Below are positions 50,235 through 58,688 of a stretch of 64,000 nt of DNA, one piece after another. Every line of letters begins with the position of its first letter. Position 1 is the first letter of the stretch. The position numbers and the translations under genes were made by a program. Under the pieces are notes generated by a model. It saw only the letters and a program-made list of their open reading frames with translations. It did not search any database and was not told where the DNA came from. This stretch comes from Ralstonia sp. RRA (GTDB taxonomy: Bacteria; Pseudomonadota; Gammaproteobacteria; Burkholderiales; Burkholderiaceae), in NCBI RefSeq assembly GCF_037023145.1, contig NZ_CP146091.1, positions 3,410,001 through 3,474,000 of the forward strand. Reading direction: 5' to 3'.

Positions 50235-51167
50235 ATGGCCGTGCTGTTCACCATCCTCAAGATTGCTGTCGTGATCGTGCTGGTGTCGTCACTGGCCGAG
50301 GCGCTTGCGCTGTCGTTCCTGCGTGGCTGGGGCAACTATGACTGGAAAGCCGCTGGCGTGTCGGTGGTCGATTTCCTGGTGCGCGAGTACCCACTACGCT
50401 GGCTGGTACCGATGGCGTTCTGGGTGCACGGCCTGGACTGGGTCTACCAGCACCGCCTATGGACCCTGCCAATGGACAACTGGATCGGCTGGGCCGCCTG
50501 CTTTCTCGGCCAGGAGTTCTGCTACTACTGGTACCACCGCGCCGCGCACCGCGTGCGCTGGTTCTGGTGCACCCACGCCGTCCACCACTCGCCCAATGAC
50601 CTGAACCTGTCGGCTGCCTACCGCTTCGGGTGGACGGGCAAGTTGACCGGCACCCTGCTCTTCTTCTCGCTGGCGCCGCTGCTGGGCATGCCACCGCGCA
50701 TCGTGCTGATGCTGCTGTCGCTGAACCTGCTGTACCAGTTCTGGATTCACGCTACGTGGATTCCGCGCCTCGGCCCGCTGGAGTGGCTCCTGAACACGCC
50801 GTCGGCACACCGCGTGCACCACGCAGCCAACCTGGAATACCTCGACGGCAACTACGGCGGCGTGCTGATCATCTTCGACCGCCTGTTCGGCACCTACATC
50901 CCCGAGCGCAAAGAGGTGCCCTGCCGTTACGGCCTGGTGCACCCGCTGCGCACATACAACCTGCTGACCATCGAGTTCAGCCAGTGGCGCGGGTTGTGGC
51001 GGGACCTGAAGACCGCCCGCTCCGCACGCGACGTGTTCGGCTACCTGTTCGGCCCGCCGGGCTGGCGGCCCGACGGCAACGGCGAGACGACAGAGGATTT
51101 GCGCCGGCGTGCCGCGCTGGTTGCCGACGAGGGCGACGTTGTGCCAACCACGGCCATCGCCAACTGA
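50235..51167 (+). CDS. Sterol desaturase / fatty-acid hydroxylase family protein
   Basis: A 310-aa membrane di-iron oxygenase. The ATG at 50235 follows CCGGAGCCCCGCGCC. Four or so hydrophobic segments carry the eight-histidine pattern of the family: YHRAAH, HAVHH and HRVHH, with FGTYIPERKEVP after the last. Members hydroxylate or desaturate lipids such as sterols, ornithine lipids or sphingolipids; the substrate cannot be told. It converges with a LysR gene. Confidence 0.9.
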   Translation: MAVLFTILKIAVVIVLVSSLAEALALSFLRGWGNYDWKAAGVSVVDFLVREYPLRWLVPMAFWVHGLDWVYQHRLWTLPMDNWIGWAACFLGQEFCYYWYHRAAHRVRWFWCTHAVHHSPNDLNLSAAYRFGWTGKLTGTLLFFSLAPLLGMPPRIVLMLLSLNLLYQFWIHATWIPRLGPLEWLLNTPSAHRVHHAANLEYLDGNYGGVLIIFDRLFGTYIPERKEVPCRYGLVHPLRTYNLLTIEFSQWRGLWRDLKTARSARDVFGYLFGPPGWRPDGNGETTEDLRRRAALVADEGDVVPTTAIAN

Positions 51168-51174
51168 CCACGCC

Positions 51175-52056
51175 TCAAGGCATGCGCAACACCTGCGCCA
51201 GATGCCCATACACGGTCGCGATCCGCCGCAGGTGGCGCGACTCCGGATGCGTCAGCAGCCACAGTTCTGACTGGTTTGCATCCTGCAAATCCCGCAGCGA
51301 CACCAGATCACTGCGCGCCTGCGCCATCACCACAGGAAGAATGGCGATGCCCGACCCCATCGCCACCATCTCCGCCGCGATCTGCAGGCTGTTGACGAAA
51401 TACGTGGGGACCACCTTGGGGAAGTGCCGCTTGCGCCAGGCCACGGAGGGGTGCTCCGGAATCGCATCGTCAATGGCAATCCACGGCACGCGGCCCGCTT
51501 CCACGTCGGCATACGTGGTGTCGCAACCGCGCCCCGCATAGAGACCCACGCGAATCGACCCCAGGTGTTTGCCGACCAAGTGCTGCGGCGGGCGGCGGGT
51601 AGCGCGCACGGCGATATCGGCATCGCGCCGAGTCAGGCTCGCCAGCTCGTTGCTCACGCGCAGATCATAGGTCAGGTTTGGGTGCTGGGCCCGCAACGCC
51701 TTCAACGCGGGGGCCACCAGGCCGACCAGGATGGTGTCGGTGGTGGTAATGCGCACCGTGCCCGACACCTGATCCGGTGCAGCATGCACGGCAGAGCGCG
51801 CATCCTCCAGCGCGGCCTCCACCTGCTCCGCTCGCTCTGCCAATGATTGCGCCAGCTCGTTTGCCAGATACCCCGTACGCGAGCGCGCAAACAGCGATTG
51901 CCCAAGCCCCCGTTCGATACGCTGCAGAGACCGGAACACGGTGGACGCATCCACGCCCAGCCGATCGCCCGCTGCCGCCAGCGTGCCAGTACGCACCATC
52001 GCCAGCACGACTTCCAGGTCAGCGGCGCTCAGCCGGTATTGCGTTTCTGCATGCAT
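51175..52056 (-). CDS. LysR-family transcriptional regulator
   Basis: A 293-aa regulator. The N-terminus YRLSAADLEVVLAMVRTGTL and AAAGDRLGVDASTVFRSLQR form the winged helix-turn-helix; the effector domain begins near SGTVRITTTDTILVGLVAP. It is divergent from a glutathione S-transferase gene with 113 bp between the two starts, so control of that gene is the natural inference. An imperfect dyad in the gap could be its site. Confidence 0.92.
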   Translation of the reverse strand: MHAETQYRLSAADLEVVLAMVRTGTLAAAGDRLGVDASTVFRSLQRIERGLGQSLFARSRTGYLANELAQSLAERAEQVEAALEDARSAVHAAPDQVSGTVRITTTDTILVGLVAPALKALRAQHPNLTYDLRVSNELASLTRRDADIAVRATRRPPQHLVGKHLGSIRVGLYAGRGCDTTYADVEAGRVPWIAIDDAIPEHPSVAWRKRHFPKVVPTYFVNSLQIAAEMVAMGSGIAILPVVMAQARSDLVSLRDLQDANQSELWLLTHPESRHLRRIATVYGHLAQVLRMP

Positions 52057-52078
52057 GGTTTTCTCTGTCGCCTATTTC

Positions 52079-52095
52079 ATTGGCATGAATGCAAT
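52079..52095. promoter_or_regulatory. Imperfect dyad between LysR and GST genes
   Basis: ATTGGCATGAATGCAAT reads nearly the same on both strands and has the T-N11-A spacing expected of LysR sites. It lies 23 bp before the LysR start. Support is by position and symmetry only. Confidence 0.3.
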
Positions 52096-52169
52096 CCTAC
52101 AGTGTCGACACCGCTGCCGCTGGCGATGACCCCCGGTGGCATCTCAACCTGTTCAACGAGAAAACGATC

Positions 52170-52775
52170 ATGAAGCTCTATTACTCCGCCGGTGCCTGCT
52201 CGCTGGCTGTGCACATCGCCCTGCGTGAAGTCGGCGCCAAGTTTGACGTGACCTCGGTCGACCTTACCAAGCACCTGACCGCTGATGGCGCCGATTTCTA
52301 CACGATCTCGCCGCGCGGCTACGTGCCACTGCTGGAGCTGGCCGACGGCTCACGCCACACCGAAGCCGCTGCGCTGCTGCAATACGTGGCCGACCTCGAC
52401 CCGACCCAGGCACTCATCGGCAAGGCCGGCAGCGCACGCCGCCTGGCCGTGATCGAATGGCTGACCTTTGTCAGCACCGAACTGCACAAGGGCTTTGGCC
52501 CGCTCTGGTACAAGGAAACGCCCGACGTCACACGCCAAGGCGCCAAAGACAAACTGGCCAAGCGCTTTGCTGAACTGGATGCCCGCCTGGCCAAGCAGCC
52601 GTATCTGGCGGAGGACTACAGCGTGGCCGACGCCTATGCCTTTACGGTGCTGAACTGGGCCAACTTCCTGGCGCTGCCGATGGGTGCATATCCGAATGTG
52701 CAGGCGTACATGGCACGGGTGGGTGCACGGGCCGCGGTGCAGGAGGCGATGAAGGTGGAAGGACTGGTGAAGTAA
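52170..52775 (+). CDS. gstA: Glutathione S-transferase (beta-class GstA-like)
   Basis: A 201-aa cytosolic transferase. The ATG at 52170 gives MKLYYSAGACSLAVHIALRE, in which Cys10 is the catalytic residue of beta-class enzymes and is kept. The thioredoxin-like domain has TISPRGYVPLLELADG, and the helical domain has YSVADAYAFTVLNWANFLAL. It conjugates glutathione to electrophiles. It is divergent from a LysR gene. A terminator follows about 26 bp after the stop codon. Confidence 0.92.
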   Translation: MKLYYSAGACSLAVHIALREVGAKFDVTSVDLTKHLTADGADFYTISPRGYVPLLELADGSRHTEAAALLQYVADLDPTQALIGKAGSARRLAVIEWLTFVSTELHKGFGPLWYKETPDVTRQGAKDKLAKRFAELDARLAKQPYLAEDYSVADAYAFTVLNWANFLALPMGAYPNVQAYMARVGARAAVQEAMKVEGLVK

Positions 52776-52801
52776 CGCGCGACTGCGTTGCTGCGAATGC
52801 G

Positions 52802-52833
52802 AAGCGCTGGGCTGCGAGGTCCGGCGCTTTTTT
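52802..52833 (+). terminator. Rho-independent terminator after gstA
   Basis: AAGCGCTGG pairs with CCGGCGCTT (one G-T pair) around a 10-nt loop and runs into TTTTTTG. Confidence 0.75.
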
Positions 52834-52891
52834 GTTTTGGTACATGGCTTCCCCGCCCGTCTTCGGGGAGAGCGTCAGGATGGTCTTCTCG

Positions 52892-53191
52892 TTATTGCGG
52901 TTTCACCGCCGCCAACACATCCCAGTCTTGCGGATCGAGTTGGCATCCCTCAAGCGTTAGCAGCACGTACGCGCCGAGCGCTTCCAGAAACCCCGCGCGA
53001 TAGTCCAACGACAACTGGCCGACGTTGTAGTCGAGCGCCTCGCGTAGCAATGCCGGATGGAACTGGCGTTGCTGCGAAAGGGTTTTCTGTGTGCGTTGGA
53101 GGAAGCGTCGCAGCGCGAGTGCACCGGCTTGGTATTGCGTGGGTGGGGAGGGGTAAGACGCGGGCTGTGGCCCGCTTTGCTGATTTGGCAT
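52892..53191 (-). CDS. Small protein of unknown function behind a C4-like leader RNA
   Basis: A 99-aa protein; the ATG at 53191 follows a perfect AAGGAGG. It starts MPNQQSGPQPASYPSPPTQY, a Pro/Gln-rich segment, and continues into a helical part (ALALRRFLQRTQKTL, GFLEALGAYVLLTLEG). No family is recognised. The frame is open upstream to 53365, but that part reads through the structured leader and should not be taken as protein. The leader would hide its ribosome site, as for phage-type genes under C4 RNA control. Confidence 0.65.
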   Translation of the reverse strand: MPNQQSGPQPASYPSPPTQYQAGALALRRFLQRTQKTLSQQRQFHPALLREALDYNVGQLSLDYRAGFLEALGAYVLLTLEGCQLDPQDWDVLAAVKPQ

Positions 53192-53194
53192 GAT

Positions 53195-53418
53195 GCCTCC
53201 TTGGGGTTGAAGGAGGCCCGCCTTCTCGGCGCTAAACGAGGGTGGCGGGCCCGACGATGGTGTTAGCGACCCGGCCCCCAAGGAAACCGGTAGACCCGAA
53301 GGTCTCACCACCCGGCCCGCCAAAGTAGGCGCGAACGGAAGCAGCAGTGCGATTGCATGTAGCAATCGTCCGCCTTGGTGTTTCGGGTCGCTAAACCAGG
53401 CTGCCGTTGGTGCGGCAG
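53195..53418 (-). ncRNA. C4-like antisense leader RNA (candidate)
   Basis: Read on the minus strand the leader has segments A (GTTTAGCGACC, 53386-53396), B (GGCGGGCC), A' (GGTCGCTAAC), B' (GGCCCGCC), then A2 (GTTTAGCGCC) and B2 (GGCGGGCC) before the ribosome site. A' and B' can pair with A and B upstream or with A2 and B2 downstream. CCTTGGGG (53276-53283) is complementary to CCCCAAGG at the ribosome site. A local hairpin GCCTCCTT/AAGGAGGC (53195-53217) also covers it. Further hairpins: AGACC-CGAA-GGTCT-like and CGATTGC/GCAATCG. The order resembles phage P1/P7 C4 RNA. Confidence 0.55.
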
Positions 53419-53532
53419 CACGGCGATTATAGAGGGCGGCTATTTGGTCACGCTAACCATCGAACAAAACTAGGCGATGTCCGATGGCGGTGGCACCATC
53501 TGCTTATTTCGTGGTCCTCTATCGCGCCCCCC

Positions 53533-53874
53533 ATGCCCTTGGTCTTTGGCCCCAAAAATTCCAGATACACCTATACGGGGAGTCCGTGCCCGCATAGCGA
53601 TCTGGCTTTTCATTCCGATGCTGAAACGCTCAACGCCGCGCTGCGCGAATACGAGGCCCACTTCGGCGTGACGATCGTCCCGCACGTGGATGCAAAGGAC
53701 GCCATTGAAAAATTCGGCGAGAAGTATTTCCTACATACCGACAATGCCAGTGGCGTCAGCCAACTCGTCGATATCCATGTAATTCGTGGCGGCGAAGAAC
53801 TCTGCATCAAGCAGGACGTTTCATTCGCATTGAAAGCCACGGATCTCGTAGAAATGGGCGACCTCATTTGCTGA
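53533..53874 (+). CDS. Hypothetical protein, possible accessory gene
   Basis: A 113-aa protein starting at the ATG at 53533 (MPLVFGPKNSRYTYTGSPCP). The frame is open to 53407, but that region gives no protein-like sequence. Codon use is less GC-rich than in neighbours. The body has LAFHSDAETLNAALREYEAH and HVIRGGEELCIKQDVSFALK, suggesting a small alpha/beta fold. No family is recognised and no ribosome site stands out, so the start is uncertain. Confidence 0.55.
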   Translation: MPLVFGPKNSRYTYTGSPCPHSDLAFHSDAETLNAALREYEAHFGVTIVPHVDAKDAIEKFGEKYFLHTDNASGVSQLVDIHVIRGGEELCIKQDVSFALKATDLVEMGDLIC

Positions 53875-54060
53875 GCTCGCGAGGGCACGTCGACCTAATC
53901 AAAACCGCCTAATCCACCCCCTACTCCGCCCAACGTTTGCGGAACGCCTTACAACACATCCCCTTGTTGTAGATGGGCTCTATCAACGCAGCATGCCGCG
54001 TTGTCACACGCGCGTCGCTACAATTTCAGGTTTCGCCCTTTGCTGTCCGCAGGTCTTCCC

Positions 54061-55128
54061 ATGTTCAAGCACGCTGTTCTGGCCCTGGCCCTGGCCGTTG
54101 TCGCCGCAGGCTTACCCGCCCTCGCTCGCGCTGAGGTTCGTGGAGCGGGGTCGACCGCTGCTGCGCCGGTCTATCGCGTCTGGTCGGCGGGGTATGCCGC
54201 GTCGTCGGGCATCACGCTCAACTACGACGCTGTGGGCTCGGGTGAAGGCATCAAGCGCATCCGCGCGGGCTCGGTGGATTTCGGTGCGTCGGACGTGCCA
54301 CTGTCTTCAGCAGACGCGGCCAAGGCGGGCCTGGTGTGCGTGCCGTCGGTGGTGACGGGCGCGGTGCCGTTCATCAACGTGCCGGGCGTGGCGCGCGGCC
54401 AGCTCAAGCTGACGGGCGAAGCGCTGGCCCACATCTTCCTGGGCAAGATCGATAGCTGGGACGCGCCGGAGTTGCGTGCGCTGAACCCGGGTGTGGCGCT
54501 GCCCAAGCTGAAGGTTCGCCTCGTGGTGCGCGCCGATGGTTCGGGCACCACATACCACTTCACCGATTACCTGAGCGCAGTCAGCGCAGACTGGAAGAGC
54601 ACCTACGGCACCAAGTCGACCATTGCCTGGCCAGCGGACACCATCGGCGCCAAGGGCAGCGGTGATGTGGTCAAGGCCGTGCAGGCCACCCCCGGCGCCA
54701 TCGGCTATGTCGACTACAACTACATCCTCGACAACGACCTGAACGCCGTGCAGTTGCGCAACGCCTCCGGCCACTTTGTCAGCCCGCAGGTGAGCGGCTT
54801 CCGCGAGGCCGTGGTGCAGAGCGCCTGGAACCGCAAGGGTGAATTCACCGCGCCGCTGGTCAACCTGCCGGGCGCAGAGACCTGGCCGATCACCATGGGC
54901 ACCTTCATCGTGGTGCCGGCCGTGAGCCAGTCCGGCCCCCGCACGCTGGCGGCGTTGAAGTTTCTGACATGGGGCTACTTCCACGGCGATGAGCTGGCCG
55001 CCAAGGCCAAATTCGTGCCGCTGCCCGAGCGCGTTCAGGCGATTGCGTATCGTGAGTTGGCACGCATTACCGATGCGTCGGGTGCCGCCATCGGCCTGCA
55101 GAGCATGCCCGCAAACTGGGGCAAATAA
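54061..55128 (+). CDS. PstS-like phosphate-binding periplasmic protein
   Basis: A 355-aa periplasmic protein of the PstS type. The ATG at 54061 begins a signal peptide (MFKHAVLALALAVVAAGLPA, cleavage near ARAE). The phosphate-site loops are recognisable: RGAGSTAAAPVY, NYDAVGSGEGIKRI with FGASDVPL, and RADGSGTTYHFTDYL. The pstCAB genes are not beside it, so it may be a second binding protein. No clear Pho box was found upstream. Confidence 0.88.
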   Translation: MFKHAVLALALAVVAAGLPALARAEVRGAGSTAAAPVYRVWSAGYAASSGITLNYDAVGSGEGIKRIRAGSVDFGASDVPLSSADAAKAGLVCVPSVVTGAVPFINVPGVARGQLKLTGEALAHIFLGKIDSWDAPELRALNPGVALPKLKVRLVVRADGSGTTYHFTDYLSAVSADWKSTYGTKSTIAWPADTIGAKGSGDVVKAVQATPGAIGYVDYNYILDNDLNAVQLRNASGHFVSPQVSGFREAVVQSAWNRKGEFTAPLVNLPGAETWPITMGTFIVVPAVSQSGPRTLAALKFLTWGYFHGDELAAKAKFVPLPERVQAIAYRELARITDASGAAIGLQSMPANWGK

Positions 55129-55322
55129 GCGGTAAATGCGTCTTGCCGGTGCAGTCTTTGCACTGGCAACGGCATCGCAGTAGCACCATTTTGATGCTGC
55201 GCAGACAGCACGCTGAAAGCTTTGCAACAGGGCTGGATTGTTCCTGCACGTTACCTATAGTGGTCACTCGTCGCGCGAACCAGCCGCGCATGTCACTGCC
55301 ACAGCAACGACGGGGAACAGCA

Positions 55323-55526
55323 ATGGGCACCGCCATCGCAGACCAGGACGAACAGATCGACAAGATCGCACACGACACCGGTGCACCTGCTGATCTCGTC
55401 CGCGCTCAGTACCAGGAAACCATGCGCGCATTGTCGGCGGATGCCAGCGTGCATGACTACCTCTCGTTGTTCGTCACACGGCGCGTGCTGGCGGCGTTCC
55501 GCCAGCGCCGCGCACCGCAACGCTAG
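55323..55526 (+). CDS. DUF3562-like small protein
   Basis: A 67-aa protein starting MGTAIADQDEQIDKIAHDTG. The core APADLVRAQYQETMRALSAD and the C-terminal LFVTRRVLAAFR match what I recall of the DUF3562 family, short helical proteins common in Burkholderiales. A GGGGAACAGCA ribosome site precedes the ATG. The function is unknown. It converges with the esterase gene downstream (7 bp apart). Confidence 0.7.
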   Translation: MGTAIADQDEQIDKIAHDTGAPADLVRAQYQETMRALSADASVHDYLSLFVTRRVLAAFRQRRAPQR

Positions 55527-55533
55527 TCCCTGC

Positions 55534-56493
55534 TTATTCCTCGCTGATCATCCCGACGAATGCGTGCGCCGCACGGCGCATCCATTCGCGTGCACGCTCG
55601 GCGTCGGGTTGGATGCGCGCAAAGCCATGCGTCATGCCTGACGCTTCAATGGTGATGACCTGCGCGCCGTGCTGCACGAGGTAGTCGGCGTAGTGCAGGC
55701 CGTCGTCGCGCAGCACATCATGCGCAGCCACGATGACCACCGTGTCGGGCGGCGTGTACTTCGGCGGCTGTGCCATCAAATAGATGCGCCCGTCCTGCTC
55801 GGCCAACGATTTGGCGAGCGCTTCGGCGCCGATGAACTTCTCCCAGTACCAGCGCATCTCGTCGCGCGTGAGGCCGGGGCCTTGCGCGAAGGCGTTGTAG
55901 CTCTCGCTGCCGAAGGCGGGTGTGCTCACCGGGTAGACCAGCAGCTGCGCGTTGACGAGTCCCGGACGCACGGTCGCGTGCACGGCCTGTGTGGCCTGCA
56001 CCGCGAGGTGGCCGCCCGCGCTGTCGCCGCCAACAGCCAGGAATTCGGTATCGAACCCGAGGCTCGCACGCTGCTCAGCCAGGTACGCAAGCGCATCCCG
56101 CGCGTCATCGGCCGGCGCTGGAAACGGATGTTCAGGGGCGAGGCGATAGTCGACGCTGACGACCGCACAGCCGGTGTCCTGCGCGAGTAACGTTGCCAGC
56201 AGGCGATGCGTCGTGCGCGGCGCGCCCACCACCCAGCCGCCGCCGTGAAACCACACCAGCATGCGCGGCTTGGCCACGTGCTTCGGACGAAAGACGATCG
56301 CATCCAGCGTGCGGCCCGGCAGCGGCAGGCTCAGGTCGGACGCTTCAACGCTGTCCGGATCGGGTCGATTGGAGAGCGCGGCAATCGCCTCGAAACGCTC
56401 GCGTTGGGCGGGGGCATCTTCGGGCGCAGGCAGAGCGCCAAAGCGCTCGGCAATGCGTTGATAGAACTGCAGGATCTGCGGATCGACGGCCAT
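55534..56493 (-). CDS. Alpha/beta hydrolase (HSL-type esterase)
   Basis: A 319-aa esterase of the hormone-sensitive-lipase group. The oxyanion-hole motif HGGGW lies in MLVWFHGGGWVVGAPRTTH, the nucleophile in VGGDSAGGHLA, the acid in AAHDVLRDDGLHYAD, and the catalytic His in SGMTHGFARIQ. The triad is complete. It hydrolyses short-chain carboxylic esters; no natural substrate can be inferred from the context. Confidence 0.92.
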   Translation of the reverse strand: MAVDPQILQFYQRIAERFGALPAPEDAPAQRERFEAIAALSNRPDPDSVEASDLSLPLPGRTLDAIVFRPKHVAKPRMLVWFHGGGWVVGAPRTTHRLLATLLAQDTGCAVVSVDYRLAPEHPFPAPADDARDALAYLAEQRASLGFDTEFLAVGGDSAGGHLAVQATQAVHATVRPGLVNAQLLVYPVSTPAFGSESYNAFAQGPGLTRDEMRWYWEKFIGAEALAKSLAEQDGRIYLMAQPPKYTPPDTVVIVAAHDVLRDDGLHYADYLVQHGAQVITIEASGMTHGFARIQPDAERAREWMRRAAHAFVGMISEE

Positions 56494-56559
56494 GGTGCGG
56501 GTGCTTCGTGCAAGTTTCGATGACCGTCGAAGTGTAGCGCGTGGGCTTCAGCGGCCGCC

Positions 56560-56976
56560 TTAACTTCCGCGATACGTCGAGAACCCGAATGGGCTGAGCA
56601 GCAGCGGGATGTGATAGTGCTGCGTCGCGTCCTCGACCTGGAAGACGACCGGCACCTCAGGGAAGAACGTGGGCGTGCGGTGGGCGCTGAAGTAGTCTGC
56701 GGTGTGGAAGGTCACGCGGTAGTCGCCAACGGCGAGCAGTTGTCCTGCCGGCAGCAGTTCCTTGATGCGGCCATCGGCATCGGTCGTACCGTGCGCAACG
56801 GTGTGCCACGCGCCTTGCTCGCGCACGTCGAGCGTGACGCGCACCGCCGCAGCGGGGATGCCGGTTTGCTGGTCAAGCACGTGCACGCTCAGTTGGCCTT
56901 CAGCAGCATTGGCCAAAGACGCGAGAGACGATGCGGTGGCCAGCGCGGCGGCCATGATCCCGTGTCGAAAACGCAT
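56560..56976 (-). CDS. hiuH: 5-hydroxyisourate hydrolase (transthyretin-like), secreted form
   Basis: A 138-aa protein with signal peptide (MRFRHGIMAAALATASSLAS, cleavage near NAAE) and then the transthyretin-like fold: LSVHVLDQQTGIPAAAVRVT, TTDADGRIKELLPAG, YHIPLLLSPFGFSTYRGS. The C-terminal YRGS and the N-terminal His mark the hydrolase rather than a plain transthyretin. It follows AAGGAGCCCACC. It turns 5-hydroxyisourate into OHCU in urate breakdown, here in the periplasm. No other urate gene is nearby. Confidence 0.9.
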   Translation of the reverse strand: MRFRHGIMAAALATASSLASLANAAEGQLSVHVLDQQTGIPAAAVRVTLDVREQGAWHTVAHGTTDADGRIKELLPAGQLLAVGDYRVTFHTADYFSAHRTPTFFPEVPVVFQVEDATQHYHIPLLLSPFGFSTYRGS

Positions 56977-57051
56977 GGTGGGCTCCTTGAAAGGTGGGAG
57001 CTCCAAGCCTAGTCAAACGCGTTCGGCCTGCTGTGACAAACCATGACGCGT

Positions 57052-57513
57052 TCAGGAGCGCTCGCCGATGCCGAGTCGCCAGTGCTCGATCTTGGTACAG
57101 CGGTCCTGCACAGCTGGAATGCCGGCCGCGCGCGCAACGGCCATTGCCTCATCGTTGACGATGCCAAGCTGCACCCAGATGCCGCCCACGCCCACGGCAA
57201 TGGCTTCCTGCACAACAGGCAGCACTTGCTCTGCGCGACGGAAGATGTCGACCAGATCGATGCGCTGGCCAGCGGCCGCCAGTGTGGTTGCCGCTTCGGC
57301 CAGCGTGGCGTAACACGGTTCGCCGAGCACATCTTCGCCGGCGTGCTGCGGGTTGACCGGCACGATGCGATAGCCGGCCTGCTGCAGATAGCGCGCCACG
57401 TCATAGCTCGGCCGCGTGGGGCGCGGCGAGAGGCCCACCACGGCGATGGTCTTGCCGGACAGCAGCCGGCGCATGGTGGCTTGTTCGTCGACGTAGGAAG
57501 GATTGGCGGACAT
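57052..57513 (-). CDS. CoA-binding domain protein (YccU-like)
   Basis: A 153-aa protein with a single Rossmann-type CoA-binding domain: GKTIAVVGLSPRPTRPSYDV, VPVNPQHAGEDVLGEPCYAT, DIFRRAEQVLPVVQEAI, GIWVQLGIVNDEA. The ATG at 57513 is chosen since it gives the usual short N-terminus; a GTG at 57555 would overlap the gene upstream. The family binds CoA in structures of homologues, but its role is unknown. It begins 20 bp after the stop of the DUF3298-like gene. Confidence 0.85.
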   Translation of the reverse strand: MSANPSYVDEQATMRRLLSGKTIAVVGLSPRPTRPSYDVARYLQQAGYRIVPVNPQHAGEDVLGEPCYATLAEAATTLAAAGQRIDLVDIFRRAEQVLPVVQEAIAVGVGGIWVQLGIVNDEAMAVARAAGIPAVQDRCTKIEHWRLGIGERS

Positions 57514-57533
57514 GGCAAATGGAAAGCGCGTGT

Positions 57534-58688
57534 TCAGGTGGTGGGCCGCCTGCACGCGGCTCCCAGATCATCGACCCGCACGGCGGCACGGAAAGCGCCC
57601 GACGAATACGGGCCCACTTCATACGGCCCGTAGTGCACGACGATGCGGTCTCCTTGGAGCGTAAACGGAAACGCCGGGTTACGCAGATCCTTCTCTTTGA
57701 GCACGCCACGCGTGGCTTCGGGCGCGCCTTCGCGCTTGAGCGCGTCGACGATCTGCGTGTTGAAACTCTGCAGGCAGGCGGGCGTGGGGTTGAGCACATC
57801 GGCCAGGGTGATCGGCTGGAAGCCCTGCCCGCCGCGTCGCCAGTTGCCCGCCGTGAAGCCGTAGTTGCCGTGCGCGCCACCGCTGTACGCCCAGACCATG
57901 CGCAGCAGGCTCACCGTGTCGCCCAGGCCGACGGCGCTGATGCGGATGACGCATTCGGTGTCGTACTGGTCGCAGCGGTTGATGCGCAGCGATTGCACCA
58001 GCGCATCGACGGCCGCATCGCCGGTCACAGGGTAGCGCTCGGTGATGGTGGCCTGGCCGGCGGCGCCGGTCACTTCGCGATAGCGTGCCGCGCGCTTGAG
58101 CGTGAAAGGCTGGCTGCGGCCGCCGTCGCTCCAGGTGCCGGTGGCGGCGGTGCCGTCAGCCGACAGCGCGCCGGAGAGCGTGCCGCCCTCGCGCACCATG
58201 GGCTGGCCGCTGGGGTCGAGTGCATCGGCACGCTCACGCCACACGAAGCGGCGTTCGGGCGCGTTGCGGCCTTCGATGGTCCACATGGCGCGGCCTTGGG
58301 GGCGGTCATCGTAGGCGTCGCCGGTGAGCGTGTCTGCGACGGGGTCCTTGTCCTGGTCACGTGCCTTGGGGGGCGGGTCGTACACGCTCAGCCAGATGTT
58401 CCAGCCGGGGCTATCGGCACCCTTGCCCACAGTGCCTTGCCAGAAGGCGCCAGCGTGGCGCTCACGTGGCTCCTGCGGTTTTGCAAGGGGGGGGCTTGGC
58501 GTGGAAGCAACAGGTGCAGAGGCTGCAGGCGCACTTGCGGGCGCGGTAGACGGCGCAGAGGCCGCTTCGCCCGCGGCATGTGCCGAACCGACCGCGCAGA
58601 CTGCCGCCATCAAGGTAACAAAAACGCCGCCTCCGGCCGATTTCCGTGCCGCCGAATGCGCCAGACAAGGCACCGTCTGCCTGTGCAT
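57534..58688 (-). CDS. DUF3298 (RsiV-like) domain secreted protein
   Basis: A 384-aa protein starting at 58688 after GGAGGGAAGC. A signal peptide (cleavage near SAHAAG) is followed by an Ala/Pro/Ser-rich linker. The C-terminal part has WAYSGGAHGNYGFTAGNW and ends with VHYGPYEVGPYSSGAFRAAV, which is the typical DUF3298 pattern also found in RsiV and lysozyme-binding proteins. The cell envelope is the likely site. No sigma factor gene is nearby. Confidence 0.82.
   Translation of the reverse strand: MHRQTVPCLAHSAARKSAGGGVFVTLMAAVCAVGSAHAAGEAASAPSTAPASAPAASAPVASTPSPPLAKPQEPRERHAGAFWQGTVGKGADSPGWNIWLSVYDPPPKARDQDKDPVADTLTGDAYDDRPQGRAMWTIEGRNAPERRFVWRERADALDPSGQPMVREGGTLSGALSADGTAATGTWSDGGRSQPFTLKRAARYREVTGAAGQATITERYPVTGDAAVDALVQSLRINRCDQYDTECVIRISAVGLGDTVSLLRMVWAYSGGAHGNYGFTAGNWRRGGQGFQPITLADVLNPTPACLQSFNTQIVDALKREGAPEATRGVLKEKDLRNPAFPFTLQGDRIVVHYGPYEVGPYSSGAFRAAVRVDDLGAACRRPTT

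Noticed and set aside
53407..53532. N-terminal extension of the 113-aa hypothetical protein
   Set aside because: The stretch overlaps the hairpin at the start of the C4-like leader region and gives a Trp/His/Arg-rich sequence without protein-like character.
53980..54060. Possible Pho box upstream of the PstS-like gene
   Set aside because: No two 7-bp CTGTCAT-like repeats with 4-bp spacing could be found.
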